Positions 8,089 through 14,898 of a stretch of 17,686 nt of DNA are shown in pieces (position 1 is the stretch's first letter; each line of letters begins with the position of its first letter). A program made the position numbers and the translations under genes. Origin of the DNA: Bacteroidales bacterium UBA1223. GTDB taxonomy: Bacteria > Bacteroidota > Bacteroidia > Bacteroidales > P3. The notes under the pieces were generated by a model. That model made no database searches and was not told where the DNA came from. It saw nothing but the letters and a program-made list of their open reading frames with translations. The stretch spans positions 27,613-45,298 of the forward strand of contig DBXB01000022.1 of assembly GCA_002309155.1 (NCBI GenBank), written 5' to 3'.

Positions 8089-8502
8089 TTATAACTCTCC
8101 CCACTTGGGTACTTCCGCAACTTGCTGCAGAGTGCTTTCCTCCGTCACCTTCAACACAAGGCTCTGCTTCCCGTTGGTCAATAGCAGCCATGGCACTTGC
8201 AGCACCGTGTTGTACCGGCAGGCTTGGTCGGCCACCTTTTGTGTTATCGCTACGTCCGGTCGCTTACACTCAACTATCATCTTCGGTGTCATTTCGCCAT
8301 TGTAAACCACTATGTCGCAGCGTCTGACCATCCCGTTCAGTGTGATAGCACCTTCCACCTGCATCAGTTCCAGTGGAAATCCTTTCTTCTCGTGCAGATA
8401 CTTTATCACCGCTTGCCGCACCTCCTCTTCGGGGGTCTGTGCCACCCACTTCCGCCTCACTGGGTCGAAAACCTCTCCACTATGATTCAAGCATTCTGGC
8501 AT
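8089..8502 (-). CDS. Stand-alone HsdR_N-type nuclease-fold protein
   Basis: A 137-residue protein carrying only the N-terminal PD-(D/E)xK fold of type I restriction R subunits. The nuclease core is visible as Asp63 (RRCDIVVY) and Glu78-x-Lys80 (MIVECKRP), followed by a helix with QACRYN and a strand PWLLLTNG. The opening FDPVRRKWVAQTPEEEVRQ is characteristic of the small Bacteroidota members of this family. There is no helicase domain and no hsdM or hsdS nearby, so it is not a working restriction system. The role of the stand-alone proteins is unknown to me; DNA repair or maintenance is conceivable. It is 15 bases downstream of the TonB receptor gene and 17 bases upstream of cdd, which suggests co-transcription without an obvious functional link. 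Confidence 0.85.
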   Translation of the reverse strand: MPECLNHSGEVFDPVRRKWVAQTPEEEVRQAVIKYLHEKKGFPLELMQVEGAITLNGMVRRCDIVVYNGEMTPKMIVECKRPDVAITQKVADQACRYNTVLQVPWLLLTNGKQSLVLKVTEESTLQQVAEVPKWGEL

Positions 8503-8517
8503 TTTGACGATTAATCA

Positions 8518-11082
8518 TTATTCCATATCGTAGGCATCCGTATCCTGAGTGGCCTGCTTCTTCTCTTGTTTAAGTCCGTTGTTTATCTTGTAGGAGAATC
8601 CCAGCGTGATGGTGGGTGCTATGCGGTTGCCTCTGAACACTCTGTTCATCTGGTCGTTCACCGTGGTGTGTCCATAACGTCCGGTACAGAACACATCGCT
8701 CACCCTCAGGTTGATGGTTCCTTGGCGTTTCAGCACGTCTTTCTTCACCGCCAAGTCAAACCACACCGACCCTATCATCGTGGTCTGTAGGTCGTGGAAT
8801 CCTGGTCTGAACTGCCCCGAAAACTGTATCGCCCAGTCTTTTGGCAGATTCATGTACGAACTCAGCTTGCCGCTCACCCTGAACGAGTTGTCGCTCTTGT
8901 TGTCCAGCAGTGATGTTCCTTCGATATATTCGCCATACAGGTTTACGCTCAGGTTCATCTTCCACCATTTCAGTATCTGCTGGTCCCATATTATTTCCAT
9001 TCCGTAGTTGATGCCCTTTCCCAGGTTCTGCCACGTCGAGGCCCAATAGCCGTCGTAGTCTGAGTTGTATAACATCCATGGTGCATAATATGCTGCCGAT
9101 GCCGAATCCCAAACGAAGCCGTACATTGTCATCTTGTGGTCGGTCTGACGGAAATAGAGTGAAGTGAAGATGTTGGTCTGCTTGAACCCTACGTTATATG
9201 AAAGCTCCAGCGCATGCGTGTATTCGGGGTTGAGTTGGGGGTTTCCGAAGCTCATCTCCTTGCCTTGCCTTATGTTGATGTAGGCGTCCAGTGATTGCAT
9301 TCTCGGTCTCCTCACTCTCTTGCTGTAGCTCAGCTGTATGCTCTGCTTGTCGGTGATGTTATACGACAAGTGTACCGTTGGGTACAGCTGCATGTAGAAT
9401 GTATCAACCATCACGTGGTTGTTGTGGTAGTAGTCCACTCCTTTCACGCTCGAGTATTCTCCTCTCAATCCCACCTGTGCCGAGAGGTTTTTCACTATCG
9501 TCCCTCCGAAGGTGGCATATATGGCATGTATCTGCTGCCTGTAGTCCTCGTTCACCGACGATTGCGCGTCGAGGGCGTTCGTCGTGTCGTGGGTGTTTAA
9601 ATAGTAGTCCGACTTAAGCAGCCCTTGGTTCAGCAATCCTTCATAACCGACCTCCAGTTTGAATCGGTCCGCAAAAGGATGTGTGTAGTCCAACTTAGCG
9701 TTCAGCGAGTTTCCGCCTCTCAGGTTGTCGGTCACTCTCCAGTAGTAGTTGTCTTGGTCTATGCTGTCCACGTCATACCTCATACACTGCCCGCCACCGC
9801 CTGTGCCGTGTCTGTGGGTGTATGTAAGGTCTAAGGTCAACTGCTGGTCTTTCTTTTCAAATTTCTTGATAAACAGAAGATACGCCGTCTGGTTCATCCT
9901 CTTGGTGAAGTTAGTGTCAGTCTGTCGGTAGTCATATTGTCCGCTGTTCAGTATGTCGTCGGCATCTATATAGCTGAACCGTGTCCGCTTGCCTCCATTA
10001 AAAGTGTACGACAGCATCAACGAGGCGTTGTTCCTGAAATAGTATTCCGCCCCTACCTTTACGCTCGTCATCGTATTCTGGTGACGGTTATATTCAAACA
10101 GGCTGTCGTGCGATATTGTTGCCCCGTTGCTGTAACGCCAGATGTCCGTCTTGCTTCTGTTGCCGCGTCCTCGCATGCCGCCGTCCACATTCAGGAAGAA
10201 ATTCCACCGGTGTGTCGCATAGTTCAGGTTTATGGTTCCCATCGCTGTGGGGATGAACTTGGTGTAGTTTATCTGCGGGTTCATCGTTCCGTCGTTATAT
10301 CCCGCCAGGTTCGGTATCTGGAAGGGTAGGGGGGCTCCGAAATTCGCATTCACCGTTCCAGTCAGTCCCAGCGAGCCGCTCGTCTGCTCTTTCAGTTTGA
10401 TGTTAATGATGCCTGACATTCCTTCGGGGTCATACTTTGCCGACGGGTTGGTTATCACCTCTACGTTCTCTATCGAGCTCGCCGGTATCTGCTCCAGTAG
10501 CACGTCCAACTCGCTCCCCATCAGCTCGTAGGGCCGTCCGTTGATAAGCACCTTCACGTTCGACGATCCTCTCAGCGACACCTCTCCGTCGTTATCCACC
10601 GACACACTTGGCACATTGTCCAGCACATCCGTCGCCGTGCCGCCTCCTGTCACTATGTTCTTGTCCACGTTGATGACTCGCTTGTCCAGCTGGTATTCCA
10701 TCATCGATCGCTCTGCTGTCACCTCTGCTGCCTTCAGCACCGTCGCCGACGGCGAAAGCTTCACAGTGCCCAGATTCACTGTCGCCTTCCCTGTCGTGAA
10801 TGTCACTTCTGTAGGATGGTAGTATGGTTTGAACCCCATCAGCGTGATTCTCACTATATATGTCCCGTACGGTATCTTCTCCACCTCAAACGTACCACCC
10901 TCCAGCGACACGTTCCCGGCCACCAAACTCGAGTCCGTTGTCTTCAACACCGCTATGGTGGCATATTCTATAGCCGCCCCTCCCGACTTCTCAATTACCT
11001 TTCCGGTCAGCTTGCCTTGAGCCGACACCTGCCCACAGAAGGCTATCATCAGCAATAAAGTTATATATCTCAAGTACTTCAT
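8518..11082 (-). CDS. TonB-dependent outer-membrane receptor, OMP_b-brl_3 type
   Basis: A predicted 854-residue outer-membrane beta-barrel protein. It starts with a signal peptide (about 1-21, cut near VSA-Q). Next comes a carboxypeptidase-regulatory-like beta domain (about 24-112, GKLTGKVIEKSGGAAIEYATIAV), then a plug domain (about 120-235, with VLDNVPSVSVDNDGEVSLRG and SGIINIKL) and a long barrel rich in alternating aromatic strands. This arrangement is typical of the Bacteroidota outer membrane beta-barrel family rather than SusC. No SusD partner, TonB-box motif or sigma/anti-sigma pair is present, so the substrate is unknown and a polysaccharide-utilisation locus is unlikely. After the last barrel strand (TLGFSYKINN) there is a charged tail of about 20 residues. 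A TACTTTTG box lies 33 bases upstream of the start. Confidence 0.9.
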   Translation of the reverse strand: MKYLRYITLLLMIAFCGQVSAQGKLTGKVIEKSGGAAIEYATIAVLKTTDSSLVAGNVSLEGGTFEVEKIPYGTYIVRITLMGFKPYYHPTEVTFTTGKATVNLGTVKLSPSATVLKAAEVTAERSMMEYQLDKRVINVDKNIVTGGGTATDVLDNVPSVSVDNDGEVSLRGSSNVKVLINGRPYELMGSELDVLLEQIPASSIENVEVITNPSAKYDPEGMSGIINIKLKEQTSGSLGLTGTVNANFGAPLPFQIPNLAGYNDGTMNPQINYTKFIPTAMGTINLNYATHRWNFFLNVDGGMRGRGNRSKTDIWRYSNGATISHDSLFEYNRHQNTMTSVKVGAEYYFRNNASLMLSYTFNGGKRTRFSYIDADDILNSGQYDYRQTDTNFTKRMNQTAYLLFIKKFEKKDQQLTLDLTYTHRHGTGGGGQCMRYDVDSIDQDNYYWRVTDNLRGGNSLNAKLDYTHPFADRFKLEVGYEGLLNQGLLKSDYYLNTHDTTNALDAQSSVNEDYRQQIHAIYATFGGTIVKNLSAQVGLRGEYSSVKGVDYYHNNHVMVDTFYMQLYPTVHLSYNITDKQSIQLSYSKRVRRPRMQSLDAYINIRQGKEMSFGNPQLNPEYTHALELSYNVGFKQTNIFTSLYFRQTDHKMTMYGFVWDSASAAYYAPWMLYNSDYDGYWASTWQNLGKGINYGMEIIWDQQILKWWKMNLSVNLYGEYIEGTSLLDNKSDNSFRVSGKLSSYMNLPKDWAIQFSGQFRPGFHDLQTTMIGSVWFDLAVKKDVLKRQGTINLRVSDVFCTGRYGHTTVNDQMNRVFRGNRIAPTITLGFSYKINNGLKQEKKQATQDTDAYDME

Positions 11083-11114
11083 AATGCTAAAATTTTTGCA
11101 TTCTTTATCACCTG

Positions 11115-11122
11115 CAAAAGTA
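11115..11122 (-). promoter_or_regulatory. -7 box of the TonB receptor gene
   Basis: TACTTTTG on the minus strand fits TAnnTTTG, 33 bases upstream of the receptor ATG. No clear -33 TTG is seen at the usual spacing. The rest of the gap to the PAS gene (11123-11276) is C/A-rich spacer with two small hairpins at its right end. Confidence 0.6.
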
Positions 11123-11260
11123 CTTTCAATTTTTCAGGGTTTTCCCCCAGAAAAAACATATTTTCCCTAAACCGCCTCTTCCTCTCCCTCCATCCAGCAC
11201 TTCAACACCTAGCAATACCCCTCAACCCATCCACATTCAACCTCTTCAAACGATAGCCCT

Positions 11261-11301
11261 GTCCGGGCTCGGACAATCAATTGCTCTGTCCGGGCACGGA
11301 C
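11261..11301. repeat. Pair of near-identical 14-base mini-hairpins
   Basis: GTCCGGGCTCGGAC (11261-11274) and GTCCGGGCACGGAC (11288-11301) differ by one base and each can fold with a 5-bp GTCCG/CGGAC stem. The right copy encodes the end of the PAS protein (residues around SVPGQ); the left copy lies just after its stop. They may act together as a transcript end, but there is no T-run. Confidence 0.5.
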
Positions 11302-11627
11302 CTCACCTTGTGTGGCATCTCAAATGGTATCGGCAGCGACAGTTCTATAAGACCACCAAACTCCTCTCCGTCATACCAAGGCACTTGATAGATCAGCTTC
11401 TTCACTCCGTTCTTCTCTATCGTGTAGGCATTCAGTTTCTCTTCGTCGAGCAGCTCTCTCAGTATCTTAGCTGCCCGCTCGGGGTGACAGTCGAACAGGT
11501 TGTTGCCCACAATCTTATGTCCGTGGCTGTTCACATCTGCCGAAGTCTGGTTCATGTCCAAGATGTTGCCCTCTTTGTCGCAGACGGTGATAGCCACCTT
11601 CTTCAGCCCTTCAAAGTATTTGTCCAT
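11277..11627 (-). CDS. Single-domain PAS protein
   Basis: A 116-residue soluble protein that is essentially one PAS domain. The opening MDKYFEGLKKVAITVCDKEGNILDMN shows the first PAS strands, and DVNSHGHKIVGNNLFDCHPERAAKILRELL contains the NLFDCHPE signature shared by PAS domains found alone or in DUF438-like proteins. The C-terminal half (KKLIYQVPWYDGEEFGGLIELSLPIP) supplies the last strands. There is no kinase, cyclase or DNA-binding domain, so it may sense a small ligand or redox state and act on a partner by contact. It follows ptb on the same strand after a strong terminator, so it is probably expressed separately. Its only weak promoter candidate is TTATTTTG, about 25 bases upstream. 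Ligand and partner are unknown. Confidence 0.8.
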   Translation of the reverse strand: MDKYFEGLKKVAITVCDKEGNILDMNQTSADVNSHGHKIVGNNLFDCHPERAAKILRELLDEEKLNAYTIEKNGVKKLIYQVPWYDGEEFGGLIELSLPIPFEMPHKVRSVPGQSN

Positions 11628-11652
11628 ATTCTTTCGTTTTAATTTGTTCTAC

Positions 11653-11689
11653 AAAATAAGCGGTCGGCCAGCCTAAGCCAGCCGACCGC
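11653..11689 (-). terminator. Rho-independent terminator of ptb
   Basis: A perfect 9-bp GC-rich stem, GCGGTCGGC paired with GCCGACCGC (11660-11668 and 11681-11689), has a 12-base loop. On the minus strand it is followed by TTATTTTG. It lies 51 bases after the ptb stop and separates ptb from the PAS gene. Confidence 0.85.
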
Positions 11690-11708
11690 CCTTATATAGA
11701 CCAATCTA

Positions 11709-11742
11709 TTGTCTATTCACTAATCACTATTCACTAATCACT
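11709..11742. repeat. TGTC-ATTCACTAAT dispersed repeat, copy 1
   Basis: TTGTCTATTCACTAATCAC followed by two more heptamers of the form TAWTCAC. The last unit overlaps the first two bases of the reversed ptb stop codon. The same motif occurs near 13041, 14808 and 14859. Confidence 0.6.
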
Positions 11743-12655
11743 ACCTAGCATTCAACGCAGCCAAAGCGATGCTGTACAGCTTCGTGTTGATGCTGTCTCC
11801 ACGGCTGGTCAGCACGCACGGCACCTTCGCTCCAACCACCATGCAGGCCAACTCGGCTCCGCCGAATTTCGTGCAGGTCTTGTAGAACACGTTGCCGCTC
11901 TCGATGTTCGGGAACAGTATGCAGTCGGCGTCGCCGGCTACCTCGCCGCCCACTTTCTTCGTCTGCGCGCTCTCCTTGTCTATTGCCACATCCAAAGCCA
12001 GAGGTCCGTCGATGATGGCGCCCTTTATCTGGCCTCTCTCGCCCATCTTGCTGATGATCGCGGCCTCCACGCAGGCGGGCATACCAGTCGAAACCTGCTC
12101 TGTGGCAGCCAGCACAGCCACCTTCGGCTTTGCTATCTCGAGGCTCTTAGCCGTGCTGATAAGATAACCCAGGATAGCCTGCTTCTGCTTCATGTCCGGA
12201 GCCGGCACGATAGCCACATCCGAGCACACCAGCAGCTTGTGGTATTTCGGCACCTCAAACACCGCCATATGCGTCAGCATGTCGGTCTTCTTGCCTGGCA
12301 TCAGGCCTTTCTCCTTGTTCAGGATGGCGCGCATATATTTGTCTGTGCTCAGCAGACCCTTCATCAGGAACTTGCCGTCGCAGCCGCCTTCGTTCACCAG
12401 CTCCACTGCCTTCACGCCGGCCTTCGTCTCGTCGGCTTCCTGCACCAGCTCGAACTTATTCACGTCTATGCCCTCTTCGGCGCACACTTTCTTTATCGTC
12501 TCGATGTCGCCCACCAGCGTGGCGTCCACGATTCCACGATCCACAGCCATACTCACAGCTCCGATAGTGTGTGAGTCGTTAGCGTAAGCCGCTATAAGTC
12601 TTTTCTTGCCTTTGGTCTTAACCAATTCCAGCAAATCGTCAAGTTTTGTAATCAT
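11741..12655 (-). CDS. ptb: Phosphate butyryltransferase
   Basis: A cytosolic phosphate acyltransferase of the PTA/PTB family that converts butyryl-CoA and phosphate to butyryl phosphate and CoA. Butyrate kinase then makes ATP. The 304-residue length fits Ptb rather than the longer, often two-domain acetyl enzyme Pta. The conserved C-terminal half is clear: EQVSTGMPACVEAA, IIDGPLALDVAIDKESA and VGGEVAGDADCILFPNIESG. The next block, FGGAELACMVVGAKVPCVLTSRGDS, also matches the family. No butyrate kinase gene (buk) is adjacent, which is unusual because the two are often paired. A promoter with both boxes lies upstream and a strong terminator downstream, so it is probably monocistronic. In a lysine-fermenting organism it would supply the energy-conserving last step. 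Substrate preference among short acyl-CoAs cannot be read from sequence. Confidence 0.9.
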   Translation of the reverse strand: MITKLDDLLELVKTKGKKRLIAAYANDSHTIGAVSMAVDRGIVDATLVGDIETIKKVCAEEGIDVNKFELVQEADETKAGVKAVELVNEGGCDGKFLMKGLLSTDKYMRAILNKEKGLMPGKKTDMLTHMAVFEVPKYHKLLVCSDVAIVPAPDMKQKQAILGYLISTAKSLEIAKPKVAVLAATEQVSTGMPACVEAAIISKMGERGQIKGAIIDGPLALDVAIDKESAQTKKVGGEVAGDADCILFPNIESGNVFYKTCTKFGGAELACMVVGAKVPCVLTSRGDSINTKLYSIALAALNAR

Positions 12656-12712
12656 TGTTTTATATGTTTTTATTGATGTTATGTGATTCTATTTTCTATC
12701 CGTCAAGGACTG

Positions 12713-12742
12713 CAAATATACGAAATAATTTCTTCATAGCAA
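12713..12742 (-). promoter_or_regulatory. ptb promoter, both boxes
   Basis: On the minus strand a TTG (12742-12740) is followed, after exactly 19 bases, by TATATTTG (12720-12713). This matches the Bacteroidota sigma-ABfr pattern TTTG-N19-21-TAnnTTTG. The -7 box is 57 bases upstream of the ptb ATG. Confidence 0.75.
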
Positions 12743-12861
12743 CACCACATCACAAACGCCATTCCAGCTATGTAGCCGTTGACCCATTTGCCCCGCACTC
12801 TTTAAACTTCTCAAACCCTTCGATTTTCATTATCCCCACCACCTCATTCGTACTTAGATAG

Positions 12862-12928
12862 TACCTACCAAGTACCTACAAACCTCCTACAAAGGTCCTA
12901 CAAAGGTCCAACAAAACACATACAACAG
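12862..12928. repeat. 11-bp tandem repeat, about six units
   Basis: The units read TACCTACCAAG, then a 12-base unit TACCTACAAACC, then TCCTACAAAGG twice, then TCCAACAAAAC and ACATACAACAG. Two adjacent units are identical and the flanking ones decay outward. The AAA triplets are phased at about one helical turn. Confidence 0.75.
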
Positions 12929-13040
12929 TCTTAGAATAGACCTACAACCCAAATACAATATCCTAATTCTCCGCTACTTATCAATTATCAATCCTTGTAA
13001 TTAAATGATTATCAACATCTTCTATCACACCAGCCACATC

Positions 13041-13055
13041 TGTCAATTCACTAAT
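13041..13055. repeat. TGTCAATTCACTAAT dispersed repeat, copy 2
   Basis: TGTCAATTCACTAAT occurs here as a single unit without the heptamer extension seen in the copies at 11709 and 14859. Confidence 0.5.
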
Positions 13056-13160
13056 AGCAAATCAATCGCAGACTTTCATCCTTCTTTTCCACCATTTATT
13101 CCCCACGCACTGGCAATCAACCATTTCACCAACATCCAACCTCGGTTTAAAATAATTGTG

Positions 13161-13168
13161 TATCTTTG
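13161..13168 (+). promoter_or_regulatory. -7 box of the small membrane protein gene
   Basis: TATCTTTG on the plus strand fits TAnnTTTG. It is bracketed by two copies of CCTCGGTTT (13140-13148 and 13170-13178). A 6-bp hairpin GGTTTC/GAAACC (13174-13190) would sit at the very 5' end of the transcript. The untranslated leader would be about 150 bases. Confidence 0.6.
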
Positions 13169-13327
13169 CCCTCGGTTTCAAAAGGAAACCGCGAAGCGTT
13201 ATGCAATGATGATAAATTGAATGATGCTTAAGGAGATAAACTAATTAAGAGAAAACAATCAGATAAGCATACATATTCACGTTAAATATAACTGATAGGC
13301 CAACAGTATAACAGGGCATAAACACAA

Positions 13328-13591
13328 ATGAAAAGAGTAATTTTAATTGTTACGGGAGTAATCTCTATTTTTCTATCGGTAAGATGTTTCTATGCTATTT
13401 CTGGACAATTTATAAATACCGATTATACGTCTAAAATTCAGCAGACAGCTGCTGAAACAGGAAATAATATCAGAGCACTTGCAGAAATAAACAAGGAAGG
13501 TTTTGGCTCTATTTTGCTTATAGGAGGTTTGACGCTTATAGCTTGTAGTATACCTGAAAAAAAGAAAAAGAACAGCAACTCAGCCACATAA
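13328..13591 (+). CDS. Small two-helix membrane protein, unknown function
   Basis: I do not recognise this 87-residue protein. Its N-terminus (3-25, VILIVTGVISIFLSVRCFYAI) and the segment around 59-75 (FGSILLIGGLTLIACSI) are hydrophobic and likely to span the membrane. Between them is a polar loop of about 33 residues with INTDYTSKIQQTAAETGNNIRALAEINKEG. The C-terminus is short, basic and polar (PEKKKKNSNS). With two helices both ends would be on the same side, probably the cytoplasm given the terminal lysines. The gene is clearly more AT-rich than the neighbouring kam genes. It has its own promoter box with a long leader and its own terminator, which supports a real transcription unit. No Shine-Dalgarno sequence is seen before the ATG. 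Confidence 0.65.
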   Translation: MKRVILIVTGVISIFLSVRCFYAISGQFINTDYTSKIQQTAAETGNNIRALAEINKEGFGSILLIGGLTLIACSIPEKKKKNSNSAT

Positions 13592-13640
13592 TCAAATATT
13601 CCATAGTATATTGACCAATTCGTCCTATCCGGACATTGAC

Positions 13641-13669
13641 ACGCGGGACCTGCAAGTCCCGCGTTCTTT
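13641..13669 (+). terminator. Rho-independent terminator after the small membrane protein
   Basis: A perfect 9-bp stem, ACGCGGGAC paired with GTCCCGCGT, with loop CTGCAA, is followed by TCTTT. It is 50 bases after the stop at 13591 and isolates this unit from kamB. Confidence 0.85.
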
Positions 13670-13712
13670 CGTTATATAAATATCTCATTTCCTCTCTTCC
13701 GCCAATATTTCG

Positions 13713-13720
13713 TATCTTTG
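13713..13720 (+). promoter_or_regulatory. -7 box of the kamB-kamC unit
   Basis: TATCTTTG fits TAnnTTTG and lies 67 bases before the kamB start. No -33 TTG is seen at the usual spacing. Confidence 0.6.
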
Positions 13721-13787
13721 CACTTCAATTCTACCCATTTCCTTTTAAACATTTAAGCGTAGCGAACCTTTTTAACCTCCTTACCCC

Positions 13788-14801
13788 TTGCCCTTCCTAA
13801 AGAACATACTCTCCTCCCGCAGCCTCTCCATCGTCGGCCTTGAAAAGAATACCGGCAAGACCGTCTGTCTCAACTACGTCCTCCGTCGTCTCCACGAGTT
13901 GGGCGTCTCCACCGCTGTCACATCCATCGGCGTCGATGGCGAACAGACCGACAGCGTCTATGCTACCGCCAAACCCGAGGTGACGATGTACGAGGGCATG
14001 TATCTCATCACCTCCGAGCGCCACTATCTCCAGCGTCGCTGCGTCTCCGAGATCCTCGACCTCTCCAACCAGCGCACCGCCCTCGGCCGACTCCTCACCG
14101 CTCGCATACTCTCTTCCGGCAAGGCTCTCATATCCGGCGCCGCCGCTACCGCCATCCTCGCCGACCAGATAAGCCGCTTCAAGCAGCAGGGTATCCAGCT
14201 CACCGTCATCGACGGCGCTCTCTCTCGCCTTTCCCTTGCTTCCCCCACCGTCACCGACTCCATGATTCTCGCCACCGGCGCTGCCGTCTCGCCCAACCTC
14301 CAGCAACTAATCTCCAAGACTCGTTTCGTCTGCCGCCTTATCGACCTCCCCGAGGTGGAGCCAGCCATACGCACCGCCCTTTCTCAGGCCACTTCTGGCC
14401 TCTGGGCTCTCGACTCCGACGGCCTCGCTCACGACCTCAATATCCCGTCTGTCTTCATGCTCTCTTCTGCCAACTCCGACCTCTTCCGTTACGGCACCAC
14501 ACTCTTCGCCTCCGGAGCAGTATCTGACAGATTACTAAAGATCCTCGCAGCCAAGGAGGAGATAAAGCAGATCACCCTTATCATCCGTGACTTCACCAAG
14601 CTCTTCGTCACCCCCGAGGTCTATAACGACTTCGTCCGTCGTGGTGGCTCCCTTATGGCGTTGCGCAAATCCCACCTCGCCGCCGTAACCCTCAACCCCA
14701 CCTCGCCCCACGGCTACGCCCTCGACTCCCACACCGCTACCCAAGCCCTCTCCGACGCCCTCAACCTCCCCGTCTACGACGTAATGAAAATAGAGCAATA
14801 A
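13788..14801 (+). CDS. kamB: Lysine 5,6-aminomutase reactivase subunit KamB
   Basis: A P-loop protein matching KamB, which with the ATPase KamC is thought to restore turnover-inactivated lysine 5,6-aminomutase, a coenzyme B12- and PLP-dependent enzyme of lysine fermentation. The Walker A-like loop GLEKNTGKT is at residues 17-25. It is followed by a RLHELGVSTAVTSIGVDGEQTD segment recalling dethiobiotin-synthetase-like nucleotide binders, and VIDGALSRLSLA at about 140-151 resembles a second family block. The frame has an in-frame stop at 13773 and no ATG before the P-loop, so the start is probably the TTG at 13788, giving 337 residues. Codons are strikingly C-rich in the third position. kamC follows after 97 bases. 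The identification rests on motifs and on pairing with the MutS-like neighbour. Confidence 0.8.
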   Translation: MPFLKNILSSRSLSIVGLEKNTGKTVCLNYVLRRLHELGVSTAVTSIGVDGEQTDSVYATAKPEVTMYEGMYLITSERHYLQRRCVSEILDLSNQRTALGRLLTARILSSGKALISGAAATAILADQISRFKQQGIQLTVIDGALSRLSLASPTVTDSMILATGAAVSPNLQQLISKTRFVCRLIDLPEVEPAIRTALSQATSGLWALDSDGLAHDLNIPSVFMLSSANSDLFRYGTTLFASGAVSDRLLKILAAKEEIKQITLIIRDFTKLFVTPEVYNDFVRRGGSLMALRKSHLAAVTLNPTSPHGYALDSHTATQALSDALNLPVYDVMKIEQ

Positions 14802-14807
14802 CTGCAT

Positions 14808-14892
14808 TTGTCAATTCACCAATCACTAAAAAGAATGCTCCTCCTCGACAAGCCTCTATTGTCAATTCACTAATCACTAATCACTATTCACC
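14808..14892. repeat. Heptamer repeats and duplicated kamC 5' end
   Basis: Two arms repeat here. Each starts with TTGTCAATTCAC[TC]AATCAC (14808-14829 and 14859-14892) and leads into a copy of ATGCTCCTCC, at 14835 and at the kamC start at 14899. The right arm has extra heptamers TAATCAC/TATTCAC. The left ATG opens a frame of only 12 codons. Confidence 0.65.
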
Positions 14893-14898
14893 AACATC

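Larger units (their letters stand above)
12743..13160. other. Non-coding spacer with tandem repeat
   Basis: About 420 bases with no credible gene: the short open frames lack family features and use AT-rich, unbiased codons. The stretch holds an 11-base tandem repeat (12862-12928), a doubled heptamer TATCAAT at about 12979-12992 and a copy of TGTCAATTCACTAAT at 13041. It separates leftward ptb from the rightward units. Confidence 0.55.

Noticed and set aside
8072..8191. N-terminal extension of cytidine deaminase by 40 residues
   Set aside because: The extension translates the 3' end of the HsdR_N-domain gene in another frame and carries no deaminase similarity; the ATG at 8071 fits the family.
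8089..8502. Type I restriction system
   Set aside because: Only the small HsdR_N nuclease fold is present; there is no helicase region, hsdM or hsdS, and the neighbours are a TonB receptor and cdd.
8518..11082. SusC of a polysaccharide-utilisation locus
   Set aside because: No SusD-like lipoprotein, glycoside hydrolase or hybrid sensor nearby, and the barrel type is OMP_b-brl_3, not SusC.
12862..12928. CRISPR array
   Set aside because: Units are only 11 bases, directly adjacent with no spacers, and no cas genes are present.
12655..13220. Two short plus-strand frames (12655-12861 and 13005-13220)
   Set aside because: They cross the ptb promoter and the repeat-rich spacer or the downstream promoter box, with random-looking composition and no recognisable motif.
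13797..14306. 169-residue open frame antisense to kamB
   Set aside because: Same cause: low-complexity G/E/D/A-rich product opposite a gene with a clear P-loop motif.
14835..14873. Leader peptide MLLLDKPLLSIH controlling kamC
   Set aside because: No attenuator-like hairpins and no run of regulatory codons; better explained as a decayed copy of the kamC 5' end.
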